Shown here: in pieces, positions 52,497 to 63,410 of the stretch
How positions within the stretch are numbered: the first letter of the stretch is position 1
Layout: the number at the start of each line of letters is the position of its first letter
Origin: Alphaproteobacteria bacterium
Lineage (GTDB): Bacteria > Pseudomonadota > Alphaproteobacteria > UBA9219 > RFNS01
Assembly (NCBI GenBank): GCA_016124955.1
Contig: WGMR01000008.1
Coordinates: forward strand, 82,004-146,003
Reading direction: 5' to 3'
DNA length: 64,000 bases
Notes under the pieces: generated by a model
Told to the model about the DNA's origin: nothing
Databases searched by the model: none
The model's input: the letters and a program-made list of their open reading frames with translations, nothing else
Made by a program: the position numbers and the translations under genes

Positions 52497-53675
52497 TTAT
52501 GCAGCCTTTTCGCGCATATTTGCGGCAACAGCATGGCCATCGTTAACCGACTGAACCGGTTTATGAATATCGCCTGCGGCGTTCATTCCGGCGGTTTCCA
52601 GCACGCAGTTGGCCAGATGTTCGGCCGCATCCACGGTGCCCCATGCGCGCGCCGCCGCCGCCGTTTTGGTAAGCGAGGCGGGCAGCGTGAGCAAGGCTTC
52701 GAGCCGCACCGCAAGCGCTTCCGGCGTGAAAGCGGATTGCGGGATCAGCCACGCGGCGCCCGCTTCTGCCACCGCTTCGGCGTTCGCCGTTTGCTCGTCG
52801 GCATGGCCGAAGGGGTAGGGCACGAGGATGGCGGGGCGGCCCGTGGCGGTCAGTTCCGCAATGGTCGAGGCGCCCGCGCGGCAGATCGCGAGGTGGCAGG
52901 CGGCAAGCCGTTCCGGTACGTCGCGGAAAAAGGTGGAAAGCTGGGCATCGACGCCGACGGCGGCGAAAGCGGTTTTGGCCGTTTCCAGATCTTCCGCCCG
53001 GCATTGCTGCGCGACGATAATGCGGCGGCGCAGCGGTTCGGGCAGCAACGCAAGCGCCTGCGGCACGACATGGCTGAAGATTTTTGCGCCCTGGCTTCCG
53101 CCCATGACGAAGATGTTGAGCGTGCCGTCTTCGGAAACGGCGGGGTAGGGCGCTTCGCGCAGCGCGGCGAAAGCCGGGCGCACGGGGTTGCCGGTTTGCA
53201 CCATGCGCGCGCCGCCGCTGTGCTTCAGCCCCGCCACTTGCGGGAAGGATGTGGCGACAAGGCGCGCCTTGCCCATCAGCGTGCGATTGGCGCGGCCGAG
53301 AACCGCATTCTGTTCGTGCAGCACGATCGGCACGCCGAGCTGGCTGGCGGCATAGATGGTGGGTACCGAAGGATAGCCGCCGAAACCGACGACGGCGGCG
53401 GGCCGCACGCGGCGGATGATGTGCTGTGCCTGCAGCAGGCCGATGCCCATGGAAAACACGCTGCGGAATTTGCTGAGCAAGCCTTTGCGGAGCGTATCGG
53501 CGCTGATGCGGTAGGTTTGCACGTTCAGATCATCGCTGAATTTGCCGCCGCGCCTATCGGTCACCAGCACGACGCGCGCGCCGCGCGCGCGCAACGTCCG
53601 CGCCAGGGCTTCGGCCGGGAAAATATGCCCGCCGGTACCGCCCGCCGCCAGCATAATACAGGGTTGTTCAGCCAT
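52497..53675 (-). CDS. murG: Lipid II synthase (UDP-GlcNAc transferase) MurG
   Basis: A 392-residue GT-B glycosyltransferase that converts lipid I to lipid II at the inner face of the membrane. The N-terminal GGTGGHIFPAEAL loop, FGGYPSVPTIYAA, HEQNAVLGRANR and the C-terminal donor-site stretch ICRAGASTIAEL are all present. It lies between dapB and murC in the cluster. Confidence 0.96.
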   Translation of the reverse strand: MAEQPCIMLAAGGTGGHIFPAEALARTLRARGARVVLVTDRRGGKFSDDLNVQTYRISADTLRKGLLSKFRSVFSMGIGLLQAQHIIRRVRPAAVVGFGGYPSVPTIYAASQLGVPIVLHEQNAVLGRANRTLMGKARLVATSFPQVAGLKHSGGARMVQTGNPVRPAFAALREAPYPAVSEDGTLNIFVMGGSQGAKIFSHVVPQALALLPEPLRRRIIVAQQCRAEDLETAKTAFAAVGVDAQLSTFFRDVPERLAACHLAICRAGASTIAELTATGRPAILVPYPFGHADEQTANAEAVAEAGAAWLIPQSAFTPEALAVRLEALLTLPASLTKTAAAARAWGTVDAAEHLANCVLETAGMNAAGDIHKPVQSVNDGHAVAANMREKAA

Positions 53676-53764
53676 GACCGTATCCGTCCCCGAATGATTC
53701 GCACCACACTAATATATAGGGGCCTCCGCCGCCAAATGGCCATAGGGAAGGCGCCGGGCTGCAG

Positions 53765-54436
53765 CTAGGGCGTATCGCCCAGCAAATGTTCCATGCCGAC
53801 CACAAGCCGATCCAGCTTCATGGCCTTTTCCGCGCACAGCACGATACCGGCGATGAAGCTGCGGCGGCTGAAGCTTTCATGATCAATCACGATGCGTTCG
53901 TCCGGCGTCGAGGCGTAAAGCTGCTGCTTGGCGAGGAAGCCGTCGCCGCGCACCGAAGCGATGGCGGCCGGATCAAGCCCGGCAATGCCCGCAGTATAGC
54001 GCGCGGTGCCGGAAGGTTTATCCTTTTTGCCTGCATGGTGGTATTCGACAATGGAAATATCCTTGAAATAGCGGCCAAGATCGCGCGCCAGCTTGTTGAA
54101 GCAGGCCATACCGACCGAGAAGTTGGGCGCCACGACGCCGCCGAGCTTTTTCTCGCTGCACAAAGCCGCCAGTTCTTCGATATCGGATTGCACGAGGCCG
54201 CTGGCGCCGATGATCGGGCGCACGCCTGCCTTAATGATGGCGAGGCTGTTTTCCTTGACCGAAAGATGGGAGCTAACCTCGATCGCAATATCGGGCTTTG
54301 TGGCAGCCAGCACCTTTTGCAGATCGTCGCCGCGCCCGACCGAGGCGACCACGCTGCAGCCTGCCATGCCGCCAACGGCTTCGGTCGCCAGTTGGCCCAT
54401 TTTTCCGCGCGCGCCGATGATTGCGATTTTTGTCAT
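53765..54436 (-). CDS. dapB: 4-hydroxy-tetrahydrodipicolinate reductase
   Basis: A 223-residue reductase in the lysine/meso-diaminopimelate pathway. It has the N-terminal nucleotide-binding GARGKMGQL and the catalytic signature VEYHHAGKKDKPSGTA. It is shorter than typical DapB (about 270), with a compact N-terminal domain. dapB is not normally part of the dcw cluster; here it lies between ftsW and murG on the same strand, which would link supply of meso-DAP with its use by MurE. Confidence 0.93.
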   Translation of the reverse strand: MTKIAIIGARGKMGQLATEAVGGMAGCSVVASVGRGDDLQKVLAATKPDIAIEVSSHLSVKENSLAIIKAGVRPIIGASGLVQSDIEELAALCSEKKLGGVVAPNFSVGMACFNKLARDLGRYFKDISIVEYHHAGKKDKPSGTARYTAGIAGLDPAAIASVRGDGFLAKQQLYASTPDERIVIDHESFSRRSFIAGIVLCAEKAMKLDRLVVGMEHLLGDTP

Positions 54437-54512
54437 GCCCAGATGTTAGGTGAAATGCCCTGCTGGTTCAATTGATATGACACTTACATAGAGGGGGCTA
54501 GAGGGGACGGCC

Positions 54513-55634
54513 CTAGGCCGTATCTTGCCCGTAACGGCGGCGCGTGAGCCCCAGAAGCATCCCCATCGCCACTGCCAGCCCCCACAGCGAAGAACCGCCA
54601 TAGGATATGAAAGGCAGCGTCATGCCCTTGGTCGGCATAAGATGCAGGGTGGAAGCCATGTTGATGATGGCCTGCAGGCCGAATTCGATCAAAAGCCCGC
54701 TGACGGCAAGGACGATAAAAAGGTTGTTTTCCCCGCGCAGCCGCCAAAAACCGCGCAGCACGATCCCGGCATAGAGCGCCACGATCACGAGGCACCAGAA
54801 CAAGCCCAGCTCTTCCCCCGCCACGGCGAAGACGAAATCGGAATGCGCATCGGGCAGCGACATTTTCACCGTGCCTTCGCCCGGCCCGGTGCCGAACATG
54901 CCGCCGGTGGCAAAGGCTTCCATCGATCGATCAATTTGGAAAGTATCGCCGCTTTGCGGATCGATGAAACGGTCGATGCGGTGCGCGACATGCGGGAAAA
55001 CATGATAGGCAAGCACAAGCCCGGCCACGCCTGCCACGCCGAACATACCAACAAGCATCAGCGGCAGCCCGGCGAGGAAGAATTGCGCAAACCATACGGC
55101 GGAGACCAGAAAGGTCATGCCCAGATCGGGCTGCAGGATCAGCATCATCGCCACCAGCCCGTAAAGCGCGACGTTGCTGCCGATGGCGGGAAAGCCGCGC
55201 CGTTCGCAATGCCGGGTGAACAGCCAGGCGGCGACAAGGATGAAGGCGGGCTTCAGGAATTCCGACGGCTGCAGCGAAAGGCCGGGCAGATGCAGCCAGC
55301 GGGTCGCGCCCTTGATTTCCGACCCCGTGAGCAGCGTGAGCAGCACGAGCACGAGGCTGACCGCGAAGATGCCGAATGCGAGCAGGCGCAGCCCGCGCGG
55401 GCTGAACAGCGACACGCCGAAGATGATGGCGAGCGCGGGCACCAGCATGATGATGTGCCGTTCGACGAAATAGAAATTGCCGAAGCCGCGCGCTTCGGCC
55501 ACCGCAGGCGTGGCGGCCTGAATGAGGAGGATGCCGAAGCCCATGACGGCGGCAAGCAGCGCAAGCGTCCAGCGGTCAACCGTCCACCACCAGCGGCCAA
55601 GGACGGATTGGTCGGAGCGCGCGAGCGTGATCAT
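54513..55634 (-). CDS. ftsW: Peptidoglycan glycosyltransferase FtsW (SEDS family)
   Basis: A 373-residue polytopic SEDS protein with about ten membrane helices. It polymerises lipid II at the septum together with FtsI. Conserved stretches include WLHLPGLSLQPSEFLKPAFI, LQPDLGMTFLV and the C-terminal LMPTKGMTLPFISYGGSS. It directly follows mraY with seven bases between; murD, usually located here, is absent. Confidence 0.95.
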   Translation of the reverse strand: MITLARSDQSVLGRWWWTVDRWTLALLAAVMGFGILLIQAATPAVAEARGFGNFYFVERHIIMLVPALAIIFGVSLFSPRGLRLLAFGIFAVSLVLVLLTLLTGSEIKGATRWLHLPGLSLQPSEFLKPAFILVAAWLFTRHCERRGFPAIGSNVALYGLVAMMLILQPDLGMTFLVSAVWFAQFFLAGLPLMLVGMFGVAGVAGLVLAYHVFPHVAHRIDRFIDPQSGDTFQIDRSMEAFATGGMFGTGPGEGTVKMSLPDAHSDFVFAVAGEELGLFWCLVIVALYAGIVLRGFWRLRGENNLFIVLAVSGLLIEFGLQAIINMASTLHLMPTKGMTLPFISYGGSSLWGLAVAMGMLLGLTRRRYGQDTA

Positions 55635-55641
55635 CTGCCGC

Positions 55642-56727
55642 TTACCGCAGTTTCAGCGTGGAGAGGCCGATCAGCGCGAGGATACAGGCGATGATCCAGA
55701 AACGGATAACGACGGTGGATTCGCTCCAGCCCTGTTTTTCGAAATGGTGGTGCAGCGGCGCCATTTTGAAGATGCGTTTGCCGGTCATTTTGAAGCACAG
55801 GACCTGCAGGATCACCGACATCGTTTCCGCCACGAACAGCCCGCCGATGATGGCGAGCACGATTTCATGCTTGGTGATCACGGCGATCGTGCCGATTGCG
55901 CTGCCGAGCGAAAGCGAGCCGGTATCGCCCATAAAAACCTGCGCCGGGGGCGCGTTGAACCAAAGGAAGCCAAGGCAGGCGCCCGCCAGCGCGCCGCACA
56001 GCACCGCAAGTTCGCCCGCACCGGGCACATGGTGGATTTGCAGATAGTTGGCGAAAATGATGTTGCCGGCGAGGTAGGCGATGAGGCCGAAGCACAGCGC
56101 TACGATCATGACCGGGACGGCCGCAAGGCCATCGAGCCCGTCCGTCAGGTTCACGGCGTTGCTCGCGCCCACGATCACCAGCACTGCGAACACGACATAG
56201 AACCAGCCGAGCTGGAGCAGATAATCTTTCGCCACCGGGAAGGTCAGCGCCGTCGCCTTATCGAACGGCGCGAGCTTCATGATCAGCGAAATGGCCGCCA
56301 GCGCGATCACGATTTGCAGCACGAACCGCACCCGCCCGGAAACGCCCTTGCTGTTGCCGCGCGTGAGCTTCAGGTAATCATCGCCGAAACCGATCAGGCC
56401 GAAGCAGATTGTGACCGAAAGCACGATCCAGGTGTAGCTGTTGGTCAGATCCATCCACAGCAGCGTGCTGCTGATGATGCTGATCAGCATCATCAGCCCA
56501 CCCATGGTCGGCGTGCCCTTTTTCTTGTGGTGGCTTTCCGGCCCGTCGCTGCGGATCGGCTGGCCGTTCTTTTGCCGCGCGCGCAGCCAGCGGATTACGG
56601 CCGGGCCGATCGCGAAGCAGATGATCAGCGATGTCATCATCGCGCCGCCGGTGCGGAAGGTGATGTAGCGGAACAGGTTGAAGAGCGTGAAATCGTCAGC
56701 CAGCGGAAAGAGCAGGTGGTAGAGCAT
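55642..56727 (-). CDS. mraY: Phospho-N-acetylmuramoyl-pentapeptide transferase
   Basis: A 361-residue membrane enzyme with about ten helices that makes lipid I. The catalytic Asp residues lie in GFGDDYLKL and in [10 protein letters not shown], and the C-terminal [21 protein letters not shown] is the family signature. It lies between murF and ftsW. Confidence 0.97.
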   Translation of the reverse strand: MLYHLLFPLADDFTLFNLFRYITFRTGGAMMTSLIICFAIGPAVIRWLRARQKNGQPIRSDGPESHHKKKGTPTMGGLMMLISIISSTLLWMDLTNSYTWIVLSVTICFGLIGFGDDYLKLTRGNSKGVSGRVRFVLQIVIALAAISLIMKLAPFDKATALTFPVAKDYLLQLGWFYVVFAVLVIVGASNAVNLTDGLDGLAAVPVMIVALCFGLIAYLAGNIIFANYLQIHHVPGAGELAVLCGALAGACLGFLWFNAPPAQVFMGDTGSLSLGSAIGTIAVITKHEIVLAIIGGLFVAETMSVILQVLCFKMTGKRIFKMAPLHHHFEKQGWSESTVVIRFWIIACILALIGLSTLKLR

Positions 56728-56741
56728 GGGCCTTATTTCTC

Positions 56742-58169
56742 CTAAACGGCGTTGCCGGCGTTACCTTGTGTTTCCAGCGCCCGCAGCGCCGCCACCACAT
56801 ATTCCATATGCATGCTTTTCGCGCCCTTGACCATAACCACATCGCCGCCATGGATCAGGCCGGACATGCTGGCGGCAAGGTGCCTGCTGTCGGGCGTGTA
56901 GGCGCCGCGCAGCCGCCGGGGCAGGGCTTCGAACAGGCCTTGCATCAGATGGCCGCAGCAGAAAACAAGATCGGCCCCCGCGCCGCCGAGCGGCTCGGCC
57001 AGTTCGGCATGCAGCCTTGGCGCGGTGGGGCCCAGTTCGCGCATGTCGCCCAGCACCGCGATACGCCGCCCGCCGGGGCCCGGCGCGGTTTGCCCAAGCA
57101 CACCGATGGCGGCGCGGGTTGCGACGGGGCTGGCGTTGAAACTTTCATCGATCAGGGTGAAGCTGCCGCCGCCGGGCAGGGTAATTTCCTGCCGCCCGCC
57201 GCGCCCGGCCGAAGGCCGGTAAAACGCCAACGCCTGCGCGCAGGTTTCAAGATCGCCGCCCGCGGCATGAGCCGTCAGCAGGGCCGCGAGCGCGTTCATG
57301 ACCGCATGCATGCCCGGCGTACCGACACGGCATGTGACCGTTTTGCCCATGACGGATGCTTTCATTACGCTGCCGCCCTGCTGCGGATCAAAGCTGATGA
57401 GGCGCGCTTCGGCCCCCTTGGTGCGCCCGAAAGACAGAATTTGTTGCAGGCCTTGCGTGCGGGCATGCGCCAGCAAACGGGCATAGTGCGGATTATCGCG
57501 GTTGAGGATGGCGATGCCGCGCGCATCCATACCGAGGAAGACTTCCGATTTGGTATCGGCGATTTTTTCGATATTGCCGTAAAATTCCATCTGCACCGGC
57601 TCGATATTCGTCACGAGGCCGATATGCGGTTGCAGTTGAATGGCCAGCGGCGCTGTCTTGCCCTCACGGTTCGCGCCAAGTTCGAACACGCCCCAGCGCG
57701 CGGCTTGCGGCAGCCGCGCCAGCGAAAGCGGCAGGCCCCAATGGTTGGTGAAGTTGCTTTCGTTTGCAAACGCAGGCCCGCATGCGCCGAGCATGAGCTG
57801 TAATTGATCCTTGCAACCGGTCTTGCCGACCGAACCCGTGATGCCGACAACGGTGGCCGCGCAGCGCAGGCGCGATGTGCTGGCGAGATCCTGCAGCGCG
57901 CCGAAGCTATCGCCCACCGTCACAAGCGGCGCGCCTTGGGGAACGTTTTCCGGCGGGCGGTGCACCAGCGCGGCGGACGCGCCCGCTTCAAACGCCTGTG
58001 CCACGAAATCATGCCCGTCATGTACCGGGCCGCGCAGCGCGACAAACAAATCGCCGCGTTTCAGGGTGCGCGTATCGATGGAAACGCCGCCGGCGTGCCA
58101 GTTCGCAGGCCCCGCGCCGCGCACGGCGTTTAATATGTCTTGTCCGGACCAGAGTGGATTGCCCTTCAT
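56742..58169 (-). CDS. murF: UDP-N-acetylmuramoyl-tripeptide--D-alanyl-D-alanine ligase
   Basis: A 475-residue soluble Mur ligase that adds D-Ala-D-Ala to the tripeptide precursor. The N-terminal domain has [16 protein letters not shown], the P-loop is [15 protein letters not shown] (Gly where Thr/Ser is more usual after GKT), and the MurF motif is [15 protein letters not shown]. It overlaps murE as ATGA. This is the standard dcw copy; a membrane-anchored relative is at 45609. Confidence 0.94.
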   Translation of the reverse strand: MKGNPLWSGQDILNAVRGAGPANWHAGGVSIDTRTLKRGDLFVALRGPVHDGHDFVAQAFEAGASAALVHRPPENVPQGAPLVTVGDSFGALQDLASTSRLRCAATVVGITGSVGKTGCKDQLQLMLGACGPAFANESNFTNHWGLPLSLARLPQAARWGVFELGANREGKTAPLAIQLQPHIGLVTNIEPVQMEFYGNIEKIADTKSEVFLGMDARGIAILNRDNPHYARLLAHARTQGLQQILSFGRTKGAEARLISFDPQQGGSVMKASVMGKTVTCRVGTPGMHAVMNALAALLTAHAAGGDLETCAQALAFYRPSAGRGGRQEITLPGGGSFTLIDESFNASPVATRAAIGVLGQTAPGPGGRRIAVLGDMRELGPTAPRLHAELAEPLGGAGADLVFCCGHLMQGLFEALPRRLRGAYTPDSRHLAASMSGLIHGGDVVMVKGAKSMHMEYVVAALRALETQGNAGNAV

Positions 58170-59671
58170 GCCGCGCCTTTCCGCAAAGCAGCTTGCACCA
58201 CCGCCGCATCGTCGAATGGGAGAATTTTGTCACCGACAATCTGGCCGCTTTCATGGCCCTTGCCGGCTATGATCAGGATATCGCCCTTGTTCAGCGCGCC
58301 GACCGCCTGATGAATGGCACGGCTGCGATCGCCTATTTCCGCCAGATTCGCGCCTTGCGTGCAACCGGCGATGATTTCCTTGCGGATCGCGGCCGGATCT
58401 TCGCTGCGCGGGTTATCGTCGGTTACGATCGCACGGTCGGCCAGCTTGGATGCAATACAACCCATGGCCGGGCGCTTGGTTCGGTCGCGGTCACCGCCGC
58501 AGCCGAATACCAGTGCCAGCTTGCCGCCCTGTTTTTCACCGACATGCGGGCGCAGCGCGTTTAAAACGGTTTCCAGCGCATCGGGCGTGTGGGCGTAATC
58601 GACGAAGATATTGGCGCCCGAAGCATGCGTGCCAACAAGTTCGAGCCGCCCCCGTACGCTTGTTATCGTTTCCAGTGCGTGCGTGGCCGCAAGCACATCG
58701 CTTTCGCCGCTTGCGATCACCATGCCGAGCGCGCAAAGCGCGTTCCATGCCTGAAACTGGCCCGCGACCGGGAGCGTAACTTCGCACGGCTTGCCCATAA
58801 CATCGCATACGAGCCGTTGCCCGTGGCCGAGCGGGATGAGGGCGTTGAGCTTCAGTTCCTTGCCCGTTTTGCCGTACATCATTGCCTTGCGGCCGCTTTT
58901 GCGTACCCGTTCAGCCAGCACGCGGCCTTCCGGCGTGTCGGCGTTCAGCACCGCGACGCCGCCGGGCACAAGGATTTGATCAAACAGGCGCGATTTAGCG
59001 GCGAAGTAGGCTTCCATCGTGCCGTGGAAATCGAGATGGTCGTGGGTAAGGTTGGTGAAACCCGCGATACCGACCGGCACGGTATCGAGCCGGGAATGAT
59101 GCAAGCCGTGGCTCGAAGCTTCCATGGCAAGATGGGTGACGCCGTTGGCTGCAAGCTGGCTCAGGGTTTTATGCAGCGTGATCGCATCCGGCGTGGTGAG
59201 CGAGCCGACATGGGTCCAGTGCTTCGATATGATCCCGAGCGTGCCGATGGAAGCCGCTTCGCGCCCCAGTGCGGCCCATACCTGCCGCGCGAATTGCGCG
59301 GTCGATGTTTTGCCGTTGGTGCCGGTGACGGCGGCGATGATGGAAGGCATTTGCGGGTAGAAATTGGCGGCGATGCGGGAAAGCGCGCGGCGCGGTTCTT
59401 GCACCACGATCACGGCTGCGGAGTTGTCCGCGCCTTTCGGCATATCGGTTGCGGGCGGCACCAGCAACGCCGCAGCCCCCTTGGCCAGGGCATCGGCGAT
59501 GTACAATCTGCCATCATGCTTGGTGCCGGGAATGGCGGCGAACAGATAGCCGGGCAGCACTTCACGCGAATCCGCCGTGATGCCGGTTATGGTGCGGTTG
59601 TCCGGCGCTTTGCCGGCCGCTTCAGTTTGCGCCAGAAGTTCCGGCAGATGCGTACTGGTCATACGAGCCAT
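58166..59671 (-). CDS. murE: UDP-N-acetylmuramoyl-tripeptide synthetase (meso-DAP adding)
   Basis: A 501-residue Mur ligase that adds the third stem residue. The P-loop is VTGTNGKTSTAQFA. The DNPRSEDP motif is the form seen in meso-diaminopimelate-adding enzymes. The start as given overlaps ftsI by 50 bases; an in-frame ATG at 59662 is an alternative that still overlaps. dapB in the same cluster fits meso-DAP as the substrate. Confidence 0.95.
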   Translation of the reverse strand: MARMTSTHLPELLAQTEAAGKAPDNRTITGITADSREVLPGYLFAAIPGTKHDGRLYIADALAKGAAALLVPPATDMPKGADNSAAVIVVQEPRRALSRIAANFYPQMPSIIAAVTGTNGKTSTAQFARQVWAALGREAASIGTLGIISKHWTHVGSLTTPDAITLHKTLSQLAANGVTHLAMEASSHGLHHSRLDTVPVGIAGFTNLTHDHLDFHGTMEAYFAAKSRLFDQILVPGGVAVLNADTPEGRVLAERVRKSGRKAMMYGKTGKELKLNALIPLGHGQRLVCDVMGKPCEVTLPVAGQFQAWNALCALGMVIASGESDVLAATHALETITSVRGRLELVGTHASGANIFVDYAHTPDALETVLNALRPHVGEKQGGKLALVFGCGGDRDRTKRPAMGCIASKLADRAIVTDDNPRSEDPAAIRKEIIAGCTQGANLAEIGDRSRAIHQAVGALNKGDILIIAGKGHESGQIVGDKILPFDDAAVVQAALRKGAA

Positions 59672-61427
59672 CGCGTTGCAGGAGCAGGCTGAGCCTGCGC
59701 CCCAGGGGTTTCAACAAGGCTGCTTCGCCCCGCGCCATCGCGGCATCATCAAGCGGCGCGATACCGAGCAACGGCGCCACATCGCCGATTACCTTGCCCA
59801 CGGTGGGCGCGGCAACCCAGCCCGCGGTTGCGAAGCCGAAAGTCTCTGCCGTGCCCTTGGGTTCATCGAGCATCACGAATACGGCGTAGCGCGGCGCATT
59901 GAGCGGGAATACACCAAGGAAAGATGACAATTTTGCGTCGCGGTTATAGCCGTTGGCGGTGACCTTTTCGGCCGTGCCGGTTTTGCCGCCGACAAGATAG
60001 CCCGGCACGTCGGCTTGCCGCGCCGTGCCTTCGGTGACCACAAGCCGCATCATGCCGCGGATCATGGCCGATGTGGCCGGCGAAATCACCGTATCTTCCG
60101 AAGCGCGGCGCGCAATCTTTTGCCTGAGCAGCGTTGGCGTCACCTGCTTGCCGTCATTCACAATGGCGGCAGCGGCGGTGACCATGCGCAGCGGAGAAAC
60201 CGCCAGCCCGTGGCCGAACGCGACCGTCATGGTCGTGACATCGCCCCAGCGGTCAGGCACCAGCGGGCGGCCGATTTCCGGCACTTCAATCCGTGCCGGT
60301 TCGAACATGCCGAGCGTATCGAAGAAGGCGCGCTGGCGCAGGCCGCCGACCTTGTCGGCGATGCGCGCCATGCCGATGTTGGAAGAATGGATCATGATTT
60401 CAGGCACCGAAAGCCAGCGGTTTTCGGGGTGGTAATCGCTGATCGTCTGGCGACCGATGGTGAGGGGGTGGGTGGCATCGAACCGGTCGCTGACCTTGAT
60501 CTCGCCATTATCCAGCGCCATCGCCAGCGTGAAGATCTTGAACACCGAACCAAGTTCGTACACGCCCGACGTGTCGCGGTTGAACTTCGCGCTGTCGGAT
60601 GCGGTGCCCGAACGATGCGGATCGAAATCGGGCAGCGAAACCAGCGCCAGCAGCTCGCCCGTGCGCACATCCATGATCATGCCGGCGGCGCCGATGGCGC
60701 GGAACTTGCGGCGCGCGGCATCCAGCTCGCGGTGCAAAATATGCTGGGCGCGGATATCGACCGAAAGCTCGACCGGTTCCTGATCCTGCCGCAGGTGCAA
60801 ATCCATGGATTTTTCAAGCCCGGCAATACCGATATTGTCGATATCGGTGAAGCCGACAAGCTGCGCCGTCAGATTGCTTTCAGGATAGACGCGGCGTTCG
60901 TCGTGCAGGAATTCAAGCCCGGCGATGCCGAGACGGTTGACGGCGTTATGCTGTTTCGGGGTCAGGTGACGGCGCACCATGACGCAGCGCTTCTTGCTTT
61001 TCAGGTTGGACAGCAGTTCTTTTTCGTCAAGGTCGGGCAGCACGCCCAGAAGCTGCTTGGTCGCCTGTTCGGGATCGAGGATATGCTTGGCATCGGCGCA
61101 AACCGAAACCGTGGGCAGCGAGGTTGCAAGCACCGCGCCGTTGCGATCGACGATATCGGCGCGGCCGCCGCTGTTCTGGGTGATGATCAGGCGGCCGTCG
61201 CGGTCGTTCGCCGAGGTGATCGCCATCACGTCAACCAGCCGCAGCGCAATGACCGCGAACACCACAAGGAACATCAGGCCGGTGAACACAAGCCGGCCGC
61301 GCGCCTGTTCAAGCGCCTGCCGGCCCGGGCTCGCGACCGTGCGGCGCACACCGTCACCGACAGGCAGACCCGGCAGCATGGGCTGCAAGGCGTCGTAGCC
61401 GGAGCGGATTTTGCGCCAGACCTTCAT
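59622..61427 (-). CDS. ftsI: Septal peptidoglycan transpeptidase FtsI (PBP3)
   Basis: A 601-residue class B penicillin-binding protein. One N-terminal membrane helix lies near residues 40-62 (GLMFLVVFAVIALRLVDVMAI). The non-catalytic domain follows, then the transpeptidase with active-site SxxK in GSVFKIFTLA, SxN in HSSNIGMA and KTG in GGKTGTAEKV. It crosslinks septal wall with FtsW. It begins 12 bases after ftsL. Confidence 0.96.
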   Translation of the reverse strand: MKVWRKIRSGYDALQPMLPGLPVGDGVRRTVASPGRQALEQARGRLVFTGLMFLVVFAVIALRLVDVMAITSANDRDGRLIITQNSGGRADIVDRNGAVLATSLPTVSVCADAKHILDPEQATKQLLGVLPDLDEKELLSNLKSKKRCVMVRRHLTPKQHNAVNRLGIAGLEFLHDERRVYPESNLTAQLVGFTDIDNIGIAGLEKSMDLHLRQDQEPVELSVDIRAQHILHRELDAARRKFRAIGAAGMIMDVRTGELLALVSLPDFDPHRSGTASDSAKFNRDTSGVYELGSVFKIFTLAMALDNGEIKVSDRFDATHPLTIGRQTISDYHPENRWLSVPEIMIHSSNIGMARIADKVGGLRQRAFFDTLGMFEPARIEVPEIGRPLVPDRWGDVTTMTVAFGHGLAVSPLRMVTAAAAIVNDGKQVTPTLLRQKIARRASEDTVISPATSAMIRGMMRLVVTEGTARQADVPGYLVGGKTGTAEKVTANGYNRDAKLSSFLGVFPLNAPRYAVFVMLDEPKGTAETFGFATAGWVAAPTVGKVIGDVAPLLGIAPLDDAAMARGEAALLKPLGRRLSLLLQRDGSYDQYASAGTSGAN

Positions 61428-61439
61428 CGGCCGTTTTTC

Positions 61440-61883
61440 CTAGCGTGCGTTGAAGCTGCGAAGCAGGCTGCGGACGGTTGCGGGCAACGCCGCATCGCCC
61501 AGATCGGCTTCCGCCACCGCTATGCGGCGCGGCGCGGCCGCTTGCCTTTGCATGGCGGGGGAGGGGCTGCGTGCAGCCAGCACGACCGGCTTTTGCCCGC
61601 CAAGCGGCAGGCGCGCATCAATCTGCTTCATGGTGATGGTTTGTTCGTTGCGCGCGCGCCGCACGCCAAGATGCTTGGCCGCCAGCGGTTCGAGCCGCGC
61701 GGGGGAGGTGAGATACGACCATTCGGCCTTCAGCACATGGATCGCTTCCTGTTCGGACGCGATATTGTCGTTGTAGTCATCGAGCGTGGACTGCAGCGCT
61801 TGCACCCGGTAGCTGGTGTGATAGAGCAGGCCGCTTGCGAGGATGGCGAGCAGGCACCAGAACATCGTGTTGATGCGGATCAT
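61440..61883 (-). CDS. ftsL: Cell division protein FtsL
   Basis: A 147-residue protein in the ftsL position. One membrane helix opens the protein ([21 protein letters not shown]) and runs into a short periplasmic coiled coil ([32 protein letters not shown]). FtsL-type [19 protein letters not shown] follows, and then an Ala/Arg-rich tail. It overlaps rsmH as ATGA. Confidence 0.85.
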   Translation of the reverse strand: MIRINTMFWCLLAILASGLLYHTSYRVQALQSTLDDYNDNIASEQEAIHVLKAEWSYLTSPARLEPLAAKHLGVRRARNEQTITMKQIDARLPLGGQKPVVLAARSPSPAMQRQAAAPRRIAVAEADLGDAALPATVRSLLRSFNAR

Positions 61884-62860
61884 GAAAACACCTCCTGTTG
61901 GGCGGGAACCGATGTGGGGTAGGCGGGGTTGGACGTACGTTCGGCCGCGCGCAGACGCGCGGAACGCGCGCGCGGGTTGGCGGCGATTTCAGCATCGCCC
62001 GGGCCTGCGGCCTTGCGCGACACAAGCGCGAAGGATGGCGACGGGCGGTTATCGTTATGCGGCAGGTGGCGCGATGCATTGCCGCGCGCTTCGCTGCGGG
62101 CGCGCAGGAAATCCTTTACGCAACGGTCTTCGAGCGAATGGAAGGAAACCACCGCGAGCCGTCCGGCGGGGCGCAGCAGCGTTTCGGCGGCCGCGAGGCC
62201 GCGCGCAAGTTCGCCCAGCTCATCATTCACGGCGATACGCAGACCCTGGAAGGTGCGGGTGGCGGGATCAATGCCGTCGCGCGCCTTGGCCACAACACTG
62301 CGCACGATGGAAGCAAGTTGGCCCGTGCTGGCGATCGGCCTTTCGGCGCGCGCGGCAACGATGGCGCGTGCAACGCGGCGGGCATGGCGCTCTTCGCCAT
62401 AGTGGAAGATGATGTCGGCAAGCTCGGCTTCGCTTTTTTCGCGCACGAAATCGGCAGCCGAAGGGCCGACGTTGCTCATGCGCATATCGAGCGGGCCGTC
62501 TTCACGGAACGAAAAGCCGCGCGCCGGGTTATCGAGCTGCGGCGAGGAAACCCCGAGATCGAGCGTGACGCCGTCAACCGCCATGACGCCTTCCGCATGC
62601 AGCAGCGCATCCATGGCGCCGAAACGACCGCACAGAACGCGCAGACGCGGCGCAAATTCCTTTTCCATCGGCGCGGCGGCGCTGATCGCTTCGGGATCGC
62701 GGTCGATCGCCCAGACCTGCGTATCGGCGGCCTGCAGGATCGCGCGAGTGTAGCCGCCGCGGCCGAACGTGCCGTCCACATACACGCCGCCATCGCGGGG
62801 GCGCAGCGCATCGACCACTTCGCGCAGCATTACCGGCGCATGGATGTGTGCGGCGTTCAT
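61880..62860 (-). CDS. rsmH: 16S rRNA (cytosine1402-N4)-methyltransferase
   Basis: A 326-residue methyltransferase (MraW). Conserved parts are [13 protein letters not shown] at the N-terminus, [15 protein letters not shown] as the SAM site, [19 protein letters not shown] and [16 protein letters not shown]. The start at 62860 overlaps the mraZ stop as ATGA; the frame is open further upstream. Typical second gene of a dcw cluster. Confidence 0.96.
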   Translation of the reverse strand: MNAAHIHAPVMLREVVDALRPRDGGVYVDGTFGRGGYTRAILQAADTQVWAIDRDPEAISAAAPMEKEFAPRLRVLCGRFGAMDALLHAEGVMAVDGVTLDLGVSSPQLDNPARGFSFREDGPLDMRMSNVGPSAADFVREKSEAELADIIFHYGEERHARRVARAIVAARAERPIASTGQLASIVRSVVAKARDGIDPATRTFQGLRIAVNDELGELARGLAAAETLLRPAGRLAVVSFHSLEDRCVKDFLRARSEARGNASRHLPHNDNRPSPSFALVSRKAAGPGDAEIAANPRARSARLRAAERTSNPAYPTSVPAQQEVFS

Positions 62861-63336
62861 GGCTTTTCCCCGAGCTTGGCGGTGGCTTGTGCGATGATCT
62901 TGCTGAGCGAGATATCCTTGGCGCGCGCTGCGGAGCGGGCGGCGGATTCGTGCGCCGTAAAGCGGGCGGGTTCCCACAGCTGGAAAGTTTTGCGGCGGCC
63001 AACGAACACGACCTGCGCTTCGATGCCGACGGCGCTCGCCAGCGTTTCCGGCAGGCTGATGCGGCCTTCGCCGTCGAACGGCAGATGAACGCTGCCGCCG
63101 AAGATCGTGGTTTCGATCAGTTCGTAGATGTCGGGCGCGAGATCGAGTTGCTCGAGGCTGTTGCTGAGAAGTTCAAGATGTTCGACCGAACAAGCATCGA
63201 GCGCTTCGTGATGCAACGAACGGAACGCGACGATCCCCTGCGCATCGCCGCCAAGCACGGCGCGAAAAGATGCGGGAACGGAAACGCGGCCTTTCTTATC
63301 GATGCGATTGACGTAATGGGATAGAAAAACGGCCAT
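62857..63336 (-). CDS. mraZ: Transcriptional regulator MraZ
   Basis: A 159-residue protein with two AbrB-like MraZ repeats. The first starts [22 protein letters not shown] and the second [34 protein letters not shown]. MraZ autoregulates the dcw operon by binding repeated sites upstream of its own gene, which are visible at 63411-63450. It is the first gene of the cluster. Confidence 0.96.
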   Translation of the reverse strand: MAVFLSHYVNRIDKKGRVSVPASFRAVLGGDAQGIVAFRSLHHEALDACSVEHLELLSNSLEQLDLAPDIYELIETTIFGGSVHLPFDGEGRISLPETLASAVGIEAQVVFVGRRKTFQLWEPARFTAHESAARSAARAKDISLSKIIAQATAKLGEKP

Positions 63337-63410
63337 TGAAGGACCCCGGAAAGAACAGCTTGCAGCGAAATAAAGACCTGGTGCCCAAGGAGAGAGGCCT
63401 GAACCAAACT

